The notes beneath the pieces are model-generated. The model saw nothing but the letters and a program-made list of their open reading frames with translations, did not search any database and was not told where the DNA came from. From Phycomyces blakesleeanus NRRL 1555(-) (taxonomy: Eukaryota > Mucoromycota > Mucoromycetes > Mucorales > Phycomycetaceae): 64,000 nucleotides of DNA. Both the position numbers and the translations under genes were made by a program. The first letter of the stretch is position 1, and every line of letters starts with the position of its first letter. Below, one piece after another: positions 36,204 to 48,800 of this stretch. The stretch is from positions 682,001 through 746,000 of the forward strand of contig NW_017265134.1 of the NCBI RefSeq assembly GCF_001638985.1, given 5' to 3'.

Positions 36204-36473
36204 GTGACAGGGTTATTTCAATTGGCAAATGTTCATATGCATTTTAAAGCTGTACACTCCGAAAAAAAAAAAATGAAGATAGCATTATCATTTTCATCAA
36301 AAATGAACCTTTTTTTATTCCATGCACATTTCTTCTTTTGTCTTTGTCGCAGAGCCGTATATTATCTTTCTGCTATTAATAACGAAGTAGAAAAACAACA
36401 AGTGAATTGGAAAGCGCGTCTTATAGAAATATCTTCTTTTCGCTCTAGTATCAACCACGCGTTAATTGAATAA
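36204..36473 (+). CDS. Possible 3' end of an unresolved spliced gene
   Basis: An acceptor GTCGCAG at about 36352 can be joined to a donor at AAAGCT|GTACAC near 36250. The joined frame reads ILKLAVYYLSAINNEVEKQQ and then WKARLIEISSFRSSINHALIE before TAA. The end looks helical and coiled-coil-like. Upstream exons were not found, so the gene is incomplete or decayed. No family is recognised. Confidence 0.25.
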   Translation: MTGLFQLANVHMHFKAVHSEKKKMKIALSFSSKMNLFLFHAHFFFCLCRRAVYYLSAINNEVEKQQVNWKARLIEISSFRSSINHALIE

Positions 36474-36932
36474 TACAAGTTACATTAACATCCCTAAAAC
36501 GACAATTGACTCCAACAACCAAACTCTGGAAAGAATCAGAATATCTTTATTTGAGTGCACATTAAAAATTCTCTCGAGACCTATTGATACCATCAAAGAC
36601 TATAATTTGACAGCTATTGGTAACATTAGAATTATGAATTGATAAATTATATACCTATTTCTTCAGCGAGTGCAATGCTAAAAAAAAAGAATCTTTTATT
36701 TGGTTTCATATTTGAAAACTCTGCTTAAATTCACTTTTTATTTTTACGTTTATTTACAAAACCCAAGTATTACTTTTATGAAAATCTCTTGTGATATTAT
36801 AGTATATAATAAATCCATATATGCATTTACGCATATTTATGTTAATTCATTTAGGTCATAAATATATTTCACTCTTTTTTCATGCATACATACATACAAG
36901 AGTGCTTTAATATATATATATATATATATATA

Positions 36933-38219
36933 TTACCAGCTATCTATTCCAACACTGCTTACATTCTCGCAACTGTTGGATAGTATGATTTTCACAGGAG
37001 GACTACCAATCGATAAATTTGTCAGGTTTTCTTCAGTAATGAACCGTTCGCGCTTTGGTAACGATGTATCTGCATATGATCCCTTGAGGAAGTCTGACTG
37101 GTAATATTCTCGCACAAAGACAATCTCGCTCAGCATAGGAAAGATCTCAATCAATCGGTCGATAAGTTGAATTGGAGTTCCTTCAGGTAATCCATGGACA
37201 GTTAAAGAAACAAGATTAGAGTTGACTGAAACAAGCGCCTGAGAAAGCATTACACTGATGAGAAACATGGATACTGTCAAGTGCGTGATCTCTGTGCTTT
37301 CAAGTAATTTCTCTGCCACCTTGATGAGCTGAGAGCCGTTGAGATTAGCACAGTTGGAAATATCGAGTTGGCGTAAGTACTTGCGATTCAACGGTCCAGA
37401 GACAAATTCTAGCACAATTTCAGGAGAACATGATGTATTGGCCAGCAAGAGGGTGTGTAGCTTAATGTTGTATTTTGCGGTTAACATTAGACCTTTGTTT
37501 GTGATTTGGCGACATCCCGAGAGATCCAGTGAGCGGAGGTGATGTTTTCTAAACTTTGCAAGCGAAACCAGGCAGTTGTCAGATAGTGTGGGGCAAGATT
37601 TTAAAGAGATAGTTTCGAGTTTGTCACAACGATCGCTCAGAGCATCCACGCCTCGTGAAATCTGACATTTGAGTCCATCCAAAACAATGCTACGTAAGGC
37701 TGGTAATGCATCGGCCAGCTGCATTAAAATCGCTTGATTCATGTGATCGCAATACGAAATATCGAGTGTCTCTACACCAGGCCACTTCCAATACTGCTCT
37801 AAGCCCTGGAATGTATCACAAGAGAGAAACGATGCTCCGCGCAGACACAAGGTTTTTAAATTGGGTATATATCGGACTAGTAGTAACCAGAAATCTGGCC
37901 TGACATGATCATACAATGATTCTTCTATCACAGACAAATCTAAAGTCTCTATATTCTGGATTGTGGCGATTCGTACTAGAGGTAATGTATCAAGAAAGCG
38001 GTGAAATACTGATAATGCATCGCCCACTAGACCTTTATCAAAGCGGGGCTTGCTCCATATTAAGGGCAGGGTTTTACGGTAGGCGCTGTGATTTATACGA
38101 TTACATTGAACGATAGTATGTGTATCAAGATAAAGCACTGTGAGGTTGAAGACAGCATTAAATTTGATCAAGACCGTAAAAGGATTGTAGGCTGTAAAAT
38201 GAGTCATAGTGAGATTCAC
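36933..38219 (-). CDS. Leucine-rich-repeat protein, F-box/LRR-like
   Basis: An open frame of 428 codons. From about residue 90 onward it carries degenerate amino-acid-cysteine-type LRRs: LKTLCLRGASFLS, VETLDISYCDHMN, LETISLKSCPTLSDNCLVSL, LRSLDLSGCRQITNKGL, LRQLDISNCANLNGSQL. These are the repeats of F-box/LRR proteins that act as SCF ubiquitin-ligase substrate receptors. The stretch YLDTHTIVQCNRINHSAYRK near the N-terminus looks like the second half of an F-box, but the expected first half is missing from the open frame. An acceptor-like TCAACCTCACAG just before it (about 38114) suggests that the true start lies in an upstream exon I could not place. The first 35 residues of the ORF are therefore doubtful. 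Confidence 0.75.
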   Translation of the reverse strand: MNLTMTHFTAYNPFTVLIKFNAVFNLTVLYLDTHTIVQCNRINHSAYRKTLPLIWSKPRFDKGLVGDALSVFHRFLDTLPLVRIATIQNIETLDLSVIEESLYDHVRPDFWLLLVRYIPNLKTLCLRGASFLSCDTFQGLEQYWKWPGVETLDISYCDHMNQAILMQLADALPALRSIVLDGLKCQISRGVDALSDRCDKLETISLKSCPTLSDNCLVSLAKFRKHHLRSLDLSGCRQITNKGLMLTAKYNIKLHTLLLANTSCSPEIVLEFVSGPLNRKYLRQLDISNCANLNGSQLIKVAEKLLESTEITHLTVSMFLISVMLSQALVSVNSNLVSLTVHGLPEGTPIQLIDRLIEIFPMLSEIVFVREYYQSDFLKGSYADTSLPKRERFITEENLTNLSIGSPPVKIILSNSCENVSSVGIDSW

Positions 38220-38477
38220 AAGAGTTTAAGACCTTTTAGTAAAGAAAAAAAAAAGATAAACAAGAACAAAAGAAAAAGAAAAAGAAATTTGAACCTTTCT
38301 CTTTATTTTACACTTTTTTTTTATTGTCATCATTACCATCGACGCTTAGTCTCAAATCATAAGAAACAAAGTGCTCATTTGACCATTTGTGTACTTCATA
38401 CTGTATAAAATACTCTTATTTTCCTATTTTCCTTTTTCCAATCTTTCCTTTTTTTTTTGCTCAGCATTTTTCCTGTT

Positions 38478-39175
38478 ATGGAAAAGGTACGACAGTGGCA
38501 CTCCATTTTTTATTTTCTTTCAAGATAGTGAACAGTCTTCTTCTTCTTCTTCTTCTTCTTGATACTGCCTTTGATCCCTTGGTATTCATATAATAAAATG
38601 TTAGAATACAATAAAGAGACGTCTACCAGAGACGTATAATTCAGGTCGAGCCATAAAAGTCCCGTCAAGTTATCTAAATTTAATAAAGCAAATACGTGAA
38701 CAAGATGGGAAAATGGAGACACTGAGACGAGCTATCCGCTATAAGGAAGAGGTAAAGGAATACTTATATAAAATATCTAATTGTATTACTTGCGAGTATA
38801 TCTATATATTTACATCTATACATATATTTTATAGAACAAACTAAAGGAAATGGGGGACTTAATAAGCCGGTGGAGACACATAGCGCAAGTACGAATATTA
38901 AATGAGATACTAGTATGGCATCTGTTTGGAGGATAAGTTAACATTTGTCTGTTTGTTTTTTATAAAAAAAAAACTAACACATGTACACTTATTCCCTTGT
39001 ACAGCAATTAGTGGTTGAGCTTCAGCAAAAGTTTAGTGAAGTCGATAATTTTTTTGAAGAGGAAGATACTAAATGCAATCAAGATAAGCCTTTAAAACAG
39101 CTTTTACAAAAGTTACATATCGACCCAGCTTTGGTTCATTACTCGGAGGAATCTGACGAGCTTTTAATGGAATGA
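38478..39175 (+). CDS. Sfr1/Mei5-family recombination mediator
   Basis: Four exons: 38478-38486 (only ATGGAAAAG), 38605-38751, 38835-38888 and 39005-39175, all in phase 0, joined to 126 residues. The C-terminal half matches the Sfr1/Mei5 family: a coiled coil IREQDGKMETLRRAIRYKEE, then LISRWRHIAQQLVVELQQKF (compare the IKKWRSCSQLLLYELQ block of animal SFR1) and LHIDPALVHYSEESDELL near the end. Sfr1 pairs with Swi5 and stimulates Rad51 and Dmc1 strand exchange in the nucleus. The protein is short and lacks the long disordered N-terminal region of some homologues, so the first exon deserves caution; another start may exist upstream. Confidence 0.65.
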
Positions 39176-39710
39176 GATCTGCTCTGTACACTTTCTATTA
39201 TTTCCATGAGCTTGTCTACAAATAATAAATACGTGCACCATTCAATATATTTGCTTCTTCGTTTTTGGATACTCAAAAAGGCTGCTGAACGGATTTTTTG
39301 ATATTTTAAGTTTACTCATGTTTGCTGTATACATCCTGATATATATATATATATATATATATTAGTGTAGTGACTTTGACAACAATAGTTTTAATAGATC
39401 CGTAAGGTCTCAAATACATTAATATGTATTAAGATACAATAGATTTATCTGTCTGAATTCTATACTAATCAATTTTCTTATTAATTTTTATTATTATGCA
39501 AGATAAATTAAACAAATATCTTTATACTGATTAAATACTTCAGGCCTACCATCTATTGTGGATTTAAAGCTTTTTTGTTGACCAATTCTCGCGTCCATAT
39601 TTTCATTGTTCTTTATAGCTGTAATCAAGTTATGTTAAGCTATCTATATCTCGATCTATCAACAGATAATAATAAGAGAAGAAGTAGGCCTTTGATTGCA
39701 GTATTCAACT
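39176..39710. other. Intergenic between converging Sfr1-like and DIS3L1 genes
   Basis: About 535 AT-rich bases with a (TA)n tract near 39340-39363. Both genes end here. No gene is seen. Confidence 0.6.
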
Positions 39711-42700
39711 TTATTGGGATGTAGTACTTTCGATTATAGACATTTTTCTAAATGGCTCCAAAAGCTGATAAATAGAGCTACCATTATTCTTAGCCGCCTT
39801 TCTCATCTGTTTGCGTGTCTCTAATTCTTCTTTAGAGCGATCTTTGTAGGCGTTAGCTTGGGCCTTTGCTTCTTCTTGCTCGGCGATCGATCGCATCATT
39901 GTATCTCTTGATAATTGAGCTGTTGTTACTGCATCTACCTGGCTCGAACCTAGCTTTGTGGTGTGTTCAAGACCAACAAGCGTCATGTACACCATGTGTC
40001 GATGAGCGTGCGATTTGCGTAACTTGAGAGAAACACGAACATGGTCGAACAGCTGGAAGTTAATTGGATGAGGAAGATCGGCTGAAGTTACAGAAACATT
40101 TGTCGGCAAGGAAACCTCGATGTGGCTATTTGGTATATAATCTTCTTCTGATGTATTTTAAAGAATAAAAATAATATTAGTACCATTTCTATAAACTTCT
40201 TCACATCAATACGTACCCTTGGCTTTGTTAGAAACAAGCGATAGAGGAACAATAGGCGAGCCATCCTTTTCTATCAGAAACACGGGTCCTTTAAGACCAA
40301 ATCTTTATTTATATAAATATAAGGATTAGCTGAGTTGTGGGGGTACCTTCAAAAATAAACTAAAATTTACCTTGGTAAAAATACATAGAAACCATTGGAT
40401 CGGATTTCAGAAATGATTCCACTTTCAATCAATGGACCTGTCATGGTCTATAAAACGCGAAAAATAAAATATTATTATTATTTTGTTTTGAAAGGTTTGT
40501 GGCTATAACTCTTACATGTTGAAGAACATACAAGCTTTGGAAAAGCTCGGTAGAATCCTATTAAAGTCATTGGCTATAAGTAACCGTTACATGAAGTCTT
40601 GTTAAATGATGTTTTACCCTTTGTGCTAACTTGGATTCCCTTGATTTCAAGTTAAGATTCATGCAAATTTCAGCAATTTTACTGTCTTGAGTCATGACTG
40701 TTCCACGCACATTTGCATCATTTACTGCCACAGAATCGCCCACGCACATCAAAAGCTGTCTATGAGCTACCACGTCAGCATATCGGCGAATAGGTGACTA
40801 GACAAACAGAAAGTTGTTATAAATACATGTACAAAATCAAGTAGTTTAATTTTATTATTACTCTTTATTTAACGCTCGAATATATATATATATGTACGTA
40901 CCGTAAAATGAGTGTAATATTCTAGAGCGAGACCATAATGATAATAGTCGCTCACAGCAAACTGTCCGGAGGAAACGTATCTACATGATTTATGTCATAT
41001 TTCGATGGTGTGAGTTGCGCAAATAGATGTTGCTTAATAAAGTATAAGATACTGTACCCCGCCTCGTTCATTGCCATAGTAGCCATGGTCTTTAACATGC
41101 GTGTAATCTCGGGATTATTCTGGCACCCACGAGTAATTATTTCTAGAGATCTTGCCAAAGATCGATTTGAGGAGAAATCGATCGAGAATCCCTAAATGAC
41201 AAGAGTGGGTGGTCAAATTAATAAGAAAAAAATAAAAAGCTTAATATTTTGTTGCTGTTCTTGTTTTGTTTTTGTTTTTTTTTTTGCGAAATAGCTAGTT
41301 TTCTCTTTATTAACTCACACCACTATTCCCACTACCACTAATGCTGCCAAGAATTAATTTGCATAATGTACCTGACTTTTAGCAGCTTTGATCAATCTGT
41401 CAAATTGTGTTGCAGATGGTGGAGGATGGCGACGTAAAAGAGCTGCATCTTTATAGCCCTGGTAAGCCCTCTTTCCAACATAGGAATTTGCCATAATCAT
41501 AGCTTCTGCGACCAAACCATGAATCTCCATACTATCTTTAGGGAGTAAAGAAATCAAGAATAAAGTCAAGGATTTAGTCAATGGTTACCGTACAATACAT
41601 CCAACATTATGTTAATGTATATATATTATATAATTATGTGTTTTTTTCTTTTAAAAAAAAAAAGGATATTGATATCAGTGATTTCGTTGTCTTTTGTAAT
41701 TTTGAATTTGACTTCTGAGCTCTCGAGCTCAAGGGCTCCTTTTGCTAAACGTTGGTTCTGTTAATTTAGGAATCAATACATGTAAACAAGCTTGAATAAA
41801 GATAATACATCATAAGTTTCTTCTTATATATATATTACCCGCATTGTACGCAGAACCTGGGCCAGTTTCTCAACGAATGGTTTTAATTTTCTAGATAGAG
41901 CAGGGTCTAGACACCATAGATAACATATATATATTGGTTTTAGAATTTTGAAACCAATAAGTCTCTTTTCTTATTGCTATAAAAATAAAAGGGAAATATC
42001 TCCTGTCCTTTGTGTGTGTGTATGTATGTATGTATGTATGTATTTACCTACGCCAGCCGGAGTTGACTCTCCGTCTAACATTTTTTGGGCTTGCTCATAT
42101 TCCATTTCACAGCTGGATCGAATGATGGTCCTTCCAAACCAGACATCCAATACCTTGTAAGATTTATCCAATGTCCAAAGAACAGAGACTGGCGGCATAG
42201 TATGCATTAGATGACATTAGGAATATATAGCTAACTTACCTGAATAACGGTCTACATTTTCGCGAAGAGAGCAAACTCTTTCACTTAATACTGAGGGCAG
42301 CATATCAAATCTTCGATCGGCCAGATAGACTGTAGTTCCTCTAAATGCAAAATGATCATAAAGTTGGATTTTATTTGATTAAAATAAAAAATAAAAAAAA
42401 GAGGGGGCAGAACGATATGAGCTTATAAAATGTTGCCAACTTACCTAGCTCTTGCTTCTAGATCCGTCAATGAATGTTCTTTGACAAAGTAACTCACGTC
42501 AGCAATGTGAACACCCAGTTCGATATTCCCATTTTTTAATTCACGGATCGAAAGAGCGTCTATAAAATTAAAAATATAAAGATCAGCCTCTTACTGTACC
42601 ATGTACACTATACTATATTATACCATCAATGTCTTGACAATTTGGAGGATCAATACTGGAAGTATAATATAAATTAGCACATAATTTGGTCATATAAATA

Positions 42701-45233
42701 TTTCTGTTGCTCTACCTGAAAACAGTTAATGATCTTAAATCCTTTCGTCGCTTGATCTCATCCTAGTAATTTAATCATGTTTTTGGTTCACAATCCATGT
42801 CATCAAAAAAAAATGGCTAGATTTACTTGTTCAGGTCTCCAAGGCATCTCTGGTGTATCGATCGGCATTTCCTTGAGTGAAGCTTCACTGAATCCTTGAG
42901 TTGCTTGAGACACAGAGATTCCGTGCTCTACCAAAATAGCAGATATCTCGGTATCTAGATGATGAATAGGGCCTGCGTATGCATTAAAAGTAGTGTGATC
43001 AAAGATATTAAAATAGTTTTATAAGTATAGCTATAATTTTACTGGTGAGTTTTGCACACTGACGTACCTAATGACCTTACATAGTGACCTTGTGGGTATT
43101 GACTAGATACTGGCCTTAAATAGTTCAAAAATAACAGTAATAATAATAGTAATAATAATCAGGGTGAGCGACATATACACAGTAATACATTGGCTCCAGT
43201 TAAATTATATACATGTCTGTTCAAGTGTTGTCTATTTCACTATACTGCAATGCAATGCAAAACTTTACCAGTGGTCAATGCGAACCACAATTCGTTGGTT
43301 TTGAATCAATTTTGCCTCTTGATGTCTGATTCGTATTTTTGGGATCACAGAATCCAATGGAACAGCAAGATGAAATGATCCATCTGGGCTATCTTCTTGA
43401 AGAGTAGCAACATAAGAGCGCCAGTTTCTGTTCAAAATACCAACAACACGGCCGGTTGGTCTGGACTTTTCTGTTTGTTGAACTACCCACTGCGATCCTT
43501 CAATATCTGTATACATTTTATTATACCAGTATTAGGACATTTATCCACTCCCGTTTTCTTTTTCGTTCACCTTCTTCAGTACTGCCGCCTTCATAAGATA
43601 TTTCATTTGAGGCAGTGGCCCAATTGTTTTCTGATAATAGTTCAACTACTACAGTATCTCCGTGGACTAAATAATAATGTATAGAGTCAACTATTAATAT
43701 GATACTCATTAATTTGAAATACTTTTTTTTTACCTGCACGGTTTCTGTTTTGGTTGCCAACAATAAGAATGTCTTTTCCGGCCGAATTTACATAAGCTTG
43801 ATCGCGAGCATCAGACCTGCAACGTAGAGTGCCGGAAAAGAAACGTGAAGACTTGATACCCACTTCAAGCTCTTCTGTTGATTTGTACTATAGACAATAG
43901 ATAAGTGCATCTGTATGACAACATCAGTGTTCTTGCTACACTGAGCAAGTTTCACTGTCTCCTTGTTTAATAGCTACCTCTGTGAACCCTTGAACTGCTG
44001 TACCAGTGTTGCCTCTCTTCTTGCTAGAGGTCATTCTGATACGCTCCATATCATCTTCCAGCTCGACATTTGCTAAAGCATGGACCAAATTTTGGAGTAA
44101 AGAGACAGTGGGCCAATATGCATTTAGATATGCCTGCATCGAATATACACAGACATCGTTGGATTCCTGTTGTGGGTGAATTTCTGATAATAGAATGATA
44201 CGTTTCTTCTGACCAAGATGGTGATAGTACCAGTCTGCTAGTTTACGTAGTGCTCTCCAGTCACGTTCTCCAGCAGGTTCACCTGGTAAACGTGGGGTCT
44301 GTGTGTCTGCAAAGACTTCATTATAGAATATGACGCTCTTTCGTCTAGAATCGTTGATTATGTGACGCAGTTTTCGATAGGTTCTTGATTTGTCGTGTTG
44401 TTGAAGCTATTTGTACGTATGTGTATTAAAGTTAGAATATATTAAGCCTATCATAAATTTCGATCTTTTGGATATAAAAAAAATTCACTTATTCTCCTTT
44501 TACTCCCAGAAAAAAAATAGCCGAGAGAATGTATATCATTTATGAATAAGCTTCTTGACTCTCCCTCTATTTTTAACTTTAATTTTCCACACGACACCAC
44601 ACGACACCACACGATACCAATGTAAAACAGTTAAACAATAAAGAAACCCTACCGAGGTCACAATGGTTTGACTAAGAATGATCCCCGTCATTTCTTCCTG
44701 CTCCAGAATTTCAAGGTAACGCATAACTACCTAATAAGACATTCACACACATTCATACAGACATAGACATAGATGCGTACACACACACACAGTGAAGCAA
44801 GGAGAAAATAAAGAACACATAAGGAGATGAAAAAAAAAAGAAATAGTATATCAGCCTTTCTTGGTCACTCTGAAACCTCCAATCCAATATCTAACAAGGA
44901 TTATATATAAGCAGGAAGAGGTAACTAGGCCGTGACTTGCCGACATATCAGGAATAATGTAATGATCTGATTCTTTACTCAAAAGCCCTTGATCCCCAAG
45001 ACTTGAACATGGACAGACTGTACACGATTCGGCCAGACAAGGAATGTCATGGCGTAGGTACTCTAGTCATTGTCGTCAATAATTTTCTTGGGTATGGTAT
45101 ATTATTGGTTGTGTGTATGTGTGTGTGTGTTTTTGTGTCCGTGTCGGTTTTACATACGTTCTCTAACCAATTTGACAATTGCGTTTCCACGTGTCTTTCT
45201 AAAGAACGATCGGTCTGTTTTGGTGGTGGCCAT
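39711..45233 (-). CDS. DIS3-like exonuclease 1 (RNase II/RNB family, exosome-linked)
   Basis: A many-exon gene starting [17 protein letters not shown] (first exon 45233-45158) and ending at 39711. Order: an N-terminal CR3-like segment ([18 protein letters not shown]), a PIN-like domain (HYIIPDM ... [18 protein letters not shown] ... LADWYYHH), cold-shock domains ([20 protein letters not shown]), the RNB domain and a C-terminal S1 region with a charged helical tail. The RNB centre [20 protein letters not shown], joined across an intron near 42545-42625, keeps the full set of metal-binding aspartates, so exonuclease activity is expected. The PIN domain lacks the usual DTN catalytic motif, as in animal DIS3L1. 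FGRTIIRSS and LLRRHPPP match DIS3L1 rather than nuclear Dis3/Rrp44. In animals DIS3L1 works with the cytoplasmic exosome, degrading RNA 3' to 5'. It is divergent from the Xpr1-like gene. Confidence 0.9.
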
Positions 45234-45881
45234 CACGTCTTTGAAACAGTTCATCAGCTGCAAGATGCAAGCTTACCCAGGTTTGGCATTGTGGGGCCGA
45301 TGACAGTCACGGGCTTCCGCTTTAAAAAGGTAAATCAGGACTTGGATCCAGGCTGATAAAGAAATAAACGAGAAGTCACTTGGCTATTTTGAAGATGAGA
45401 CAAATCAAAGTTTAGGTGACAGTAAAAGGCAGGGGATGACCTTTTTACTTTATTATTATTATTTTGAAACATTATTTTTCTTTGATAATCTTATACACAT
45501 ATAATTTCTAAAGAATGAAGACAGTGGTTGTTATGGTAACCATTTTGAAATAAATAATTAAATAAAATAAAATACATTATATTTATATTTGTATTTATAT
45601 TTATATATAAAAAGTATAAAATAGAAGAAAAAAGTATAAAAAGACACGTGTGCTAAGAGATAGGCTAGAATTAAGATCTGTCTTGTACCAAATTTCTGCA
45701 AATTATAAAATAGACAGCTTGCCGTACACTTGTCCGGTCCTCTCCCCCCTCCCTCCCCCCCTTCTCTCTCTCGCCGGTCCCCCTCTCTTTCTCTTTCTTT
45801 CCTTCTTTCCTCTCTTTGGTCCACTATTTCGGTCGCATCTCAGCATTTTTATCTCCATTAGAATCAAGTGACACAAGTGGG
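45234..45881. promoter_or_regulatory. Divergent promoter region of DIS3L1 (-) and Xpr1-like (+)
   Basis: 648 bases between start codons. It includes TTTATATTTGTATTTATA-type repeats near 45580-45612, a strong CT-rich tract (45735-45820) ahead of the Xpr1 start, and a CACGTG at 45645-45650. Confidence 0.45.
45645..45650. promoter_or_regulatory. CACGTG site upstream of the phosphate exporter gene
   Basis: A perfect CACGTG followed by T, 232 bases before the Xpr1-like start codon. In yeast the bHLH factor Pho4 binds CACGTG[GT] in phosphate-responsive promoters. Whether that applies here is inference. Confidence 0.35.
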
Positions 45882-48800
45882 ATGAAATTTGCAAAATACT
45901 TGGAGAGCGAGAGTATTCCAGAATGGCGAAAGGCCTACCTTAACTATAAGGGCTTAAAAAAGAAGCTGAAGCCAGTAGATAAGGTAAGAAGACCAAGTGA
46001 ATCAATACCACAGTAGATCCTCTTAGTTCAATCGCATTTGATAGTCCTGGTGCTATTTGACAGGTCCAAAAATATTCACATTTCTCGGATAAGTCTAACA
46101 TAAAAAGGGGGGACCTGCCTATGCATATATCTTCATTCCACCGATTAGTTCAGAAAAGCCAGTGAAAGAAAGTCTGCTATTGATCTCGACAACACCTTTC
46201 ATGAATACGACAGCGATAGCGATCAAGAATACACTGGAAGAAAACGACACTCGCAATACGGACCTCCAAATGCAACATACCACTGGAGAAATGCACCACT
46301 CGCTGGAGACGATGACCCGCATTCACGTAGAAACTCATTTCCTCGGTCAATACTTCAAGCGCTTACAGCTAGATTCAACAAGGATGATAATGAGCTCCAC
46401 AGGTCACCCTCTCGACCAGGTAAATGAGAGACCCCTTAAAAGGCAACATATTCCTCATCAATTCTTTTGATAAAAAAAAAGTATCTATCCAAAGCAATAC
46501 TACTCTATCTGTATTTGATGAAGTCCTCCTTCATGCCAGTGAACCCGAACGTGCATTTTTTATGATGCTCAATGAAGAACTTGAAAAAATTTCAGATTTT
46601 TATGATGGTAAGACCAATCCCAAAAAAAAAAATCCCCACATATTATAGGTGAAACATATTTTCTTATCTCAGTTGTTACGCTTACTCTGTATTTAGAAAA
46701 GGAACGGGAATCCAGAGAAAAATTAGAAGTACTCAAGGTGCAAATGCAACTAGTTGGAGATTATGGGCGTTTATTGGCAGAGCAAGAGGTATGTTGAGCA
46801 TCGGTAATATTTTCATAATAGTGGAGTATACAATAAGCTATTCTTGTATCTAAAAAAAAACGACTTTCCCGAAATATATATATATATTATAATATACTCC
46901 AAAACCAAACTCCTTAAATAGCCGGCATCTGAGGATAGTCTGGTAGACCAAGTATATAATCCAGTTCAATGGTTCAAGCGATACTACAAAGACAGAAAGA
47001 TATCCTTACATTCTTCTATGGATTATGAAGTGTCCCAGGATATCAGTTATAATGTAAGTTATAAGGAATAGAGCCATCTTTCAACTCGCCCGATCTCACG
47101 CTACTTTCTTTTCTTTACTTTGATAGGTCGCACGAAACAGACTGAAAAAAGCACTAACTGAGTTTTACCGTAGCTTGGAGTTCCTACGGTCTTACAAAGT
47201 AAATAAATATACGCACATGTCCCGCTCAGATACTAAATTCATTTACGCTTCATTTTAATTAGACATTAAACGAGACAGGCTTTAGAAAGATCCTAAAGAA
47301 GTTTGACAAAGTAAATATCTACAATGCTTGGCTTTGTTTATAAAACAAAGCGTACTTAATATAATGTATGTGTGTGTAGACTGCAGGATGGAAAGCAAGT
47401 GGACTCTACACCAAACGCATCAAAAAATACCACTGGGCAACTTCAAAAGATCTTGATGAAATTATCAAAGAAACAGAGGTAATTGGCAACATAATTTGGC
47501 TTTATGATAAGCTATATTGAACGATTACTAATATCTTAGCGTGCGCGTTATGTATATTTTTTAGACCCTTTATATTAATGAGTTTGCAGATGGCCATCGA
47601 GGGCATGGCATGGAAAAACTTCGAGTCCTTGAGAGACAAGAGGTAATGGTTAAACAAGAAGCTAGATAAATAGGAATCTCATAAAAGAAAACTTGCAGAC
47701 ATTTACCAGTACTACCTGGCGTGTTGGATTATACCTAGGACTTGCTATTCCACTATTATATGACTCTTGTGAAGTTGGTAAGGACATTATTTAAAGAAAA
47801 AGAAGAAAAGAGAAAGAAGTGTTGAATCCCAAAGTTTGTTATAGCCATGGGTCTCCATTCATCAGATGTCATGCCTACCATGGCTCTCAATCTTCAACTG
47901 TATGCGTGCTTCCTAATTCCTATCCTCTTCTGCCTTGGGTTTTCTATCAATCTTATGGTTTGGCACAAATCTCGTATTAACTACAAGTTCATTTTTGAAC
48001 TTGATCCTCGCTTCAATCTCGATTATCACCAGTTTGCAGAGGTAAAAGTCGCATGATACTATTGACATTCTTCTCTTAGCATGTACTTGAACTTACAAGT
48101 ACTTTGCTATACTTTGTGTTATCAAAATAGCTCCCTGCATTTATGCTGCTGTTAGCAGCATATATTATACACATAGACTTTGAGCAAACATTTGCTCCTA
48201 CAATTCCATCAGAGCTGTGCCCTTTACTTTTATTCGTTCTCCTTTCAGCTATTATGCTTTGTCCATTTGATATTCTCTATCGATCCGCACGCAAATGGCT
48301 GGGTGTGACATTAGGTCGTATTCTTCTCAGCTACTTTTACCCTGTTGAATTCCGTGATTTTTTTATTGCCGATGAACTCAACAGTTTGGCTTATTCTATT
48401 TGGACTATATCTTATTTTGCCTGTGCTTATGGATGGAATTGGACTAGTCTCGGTAATTAAAGCAATTTGATAAGAGCATTGGGCAGAAATATTAACAATT
48501 GGAGAGATACACAGATACCAACTGTGAGATGACTGGCTCATGGGCCGCGCCTTTGTTGGCCTCATTACCGCCCTGGTGGCGTCTTCTTCAATGCATCCGC
48601 CGTTATAGAGATTCAAATGAGACAGTCCATTTGGTAAACGGAGCCAAGTACCTTAGTAGTATATCAGCCTCAATGGTTACAGGTATCCGTCGCTTTTATC
48701 GTAAGTATCTTTTCGTAATTTTGTTTCTATGTAATCCCAACAAAAATTGTTGCCTCATTGGTAAAATTAAACAATTTTTTTTAAAAAAATATATATATAT

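Larger units (their letters stand above)
30398..36932. other. 6.5-kb gene-poor region after alpha-tubulin
   Basis: No gene with firm support is present. It contains a long A run near 30506-30533, ACTCACTC-type repeats near 30650-30712, (TTTTTC)n near 31433-31452, (AAAATC)n at about 31612-31643, a decayed coding stretch at 32069-32530, LTR-like sequence near 33360-33690, small ORFs at 34427-34630, 34786-34971, 35567-35764 and 36204-36473, and A runs near 36146-36168. Confidence 0.6.

Noticed and set aside
45558..45894. ORFs on both strands in the DIS3L1/Xpr1 promoter region
   Set aside because: They translate the CT-rich promoter tract into RE/ER or SP/LF repeats; not genes.
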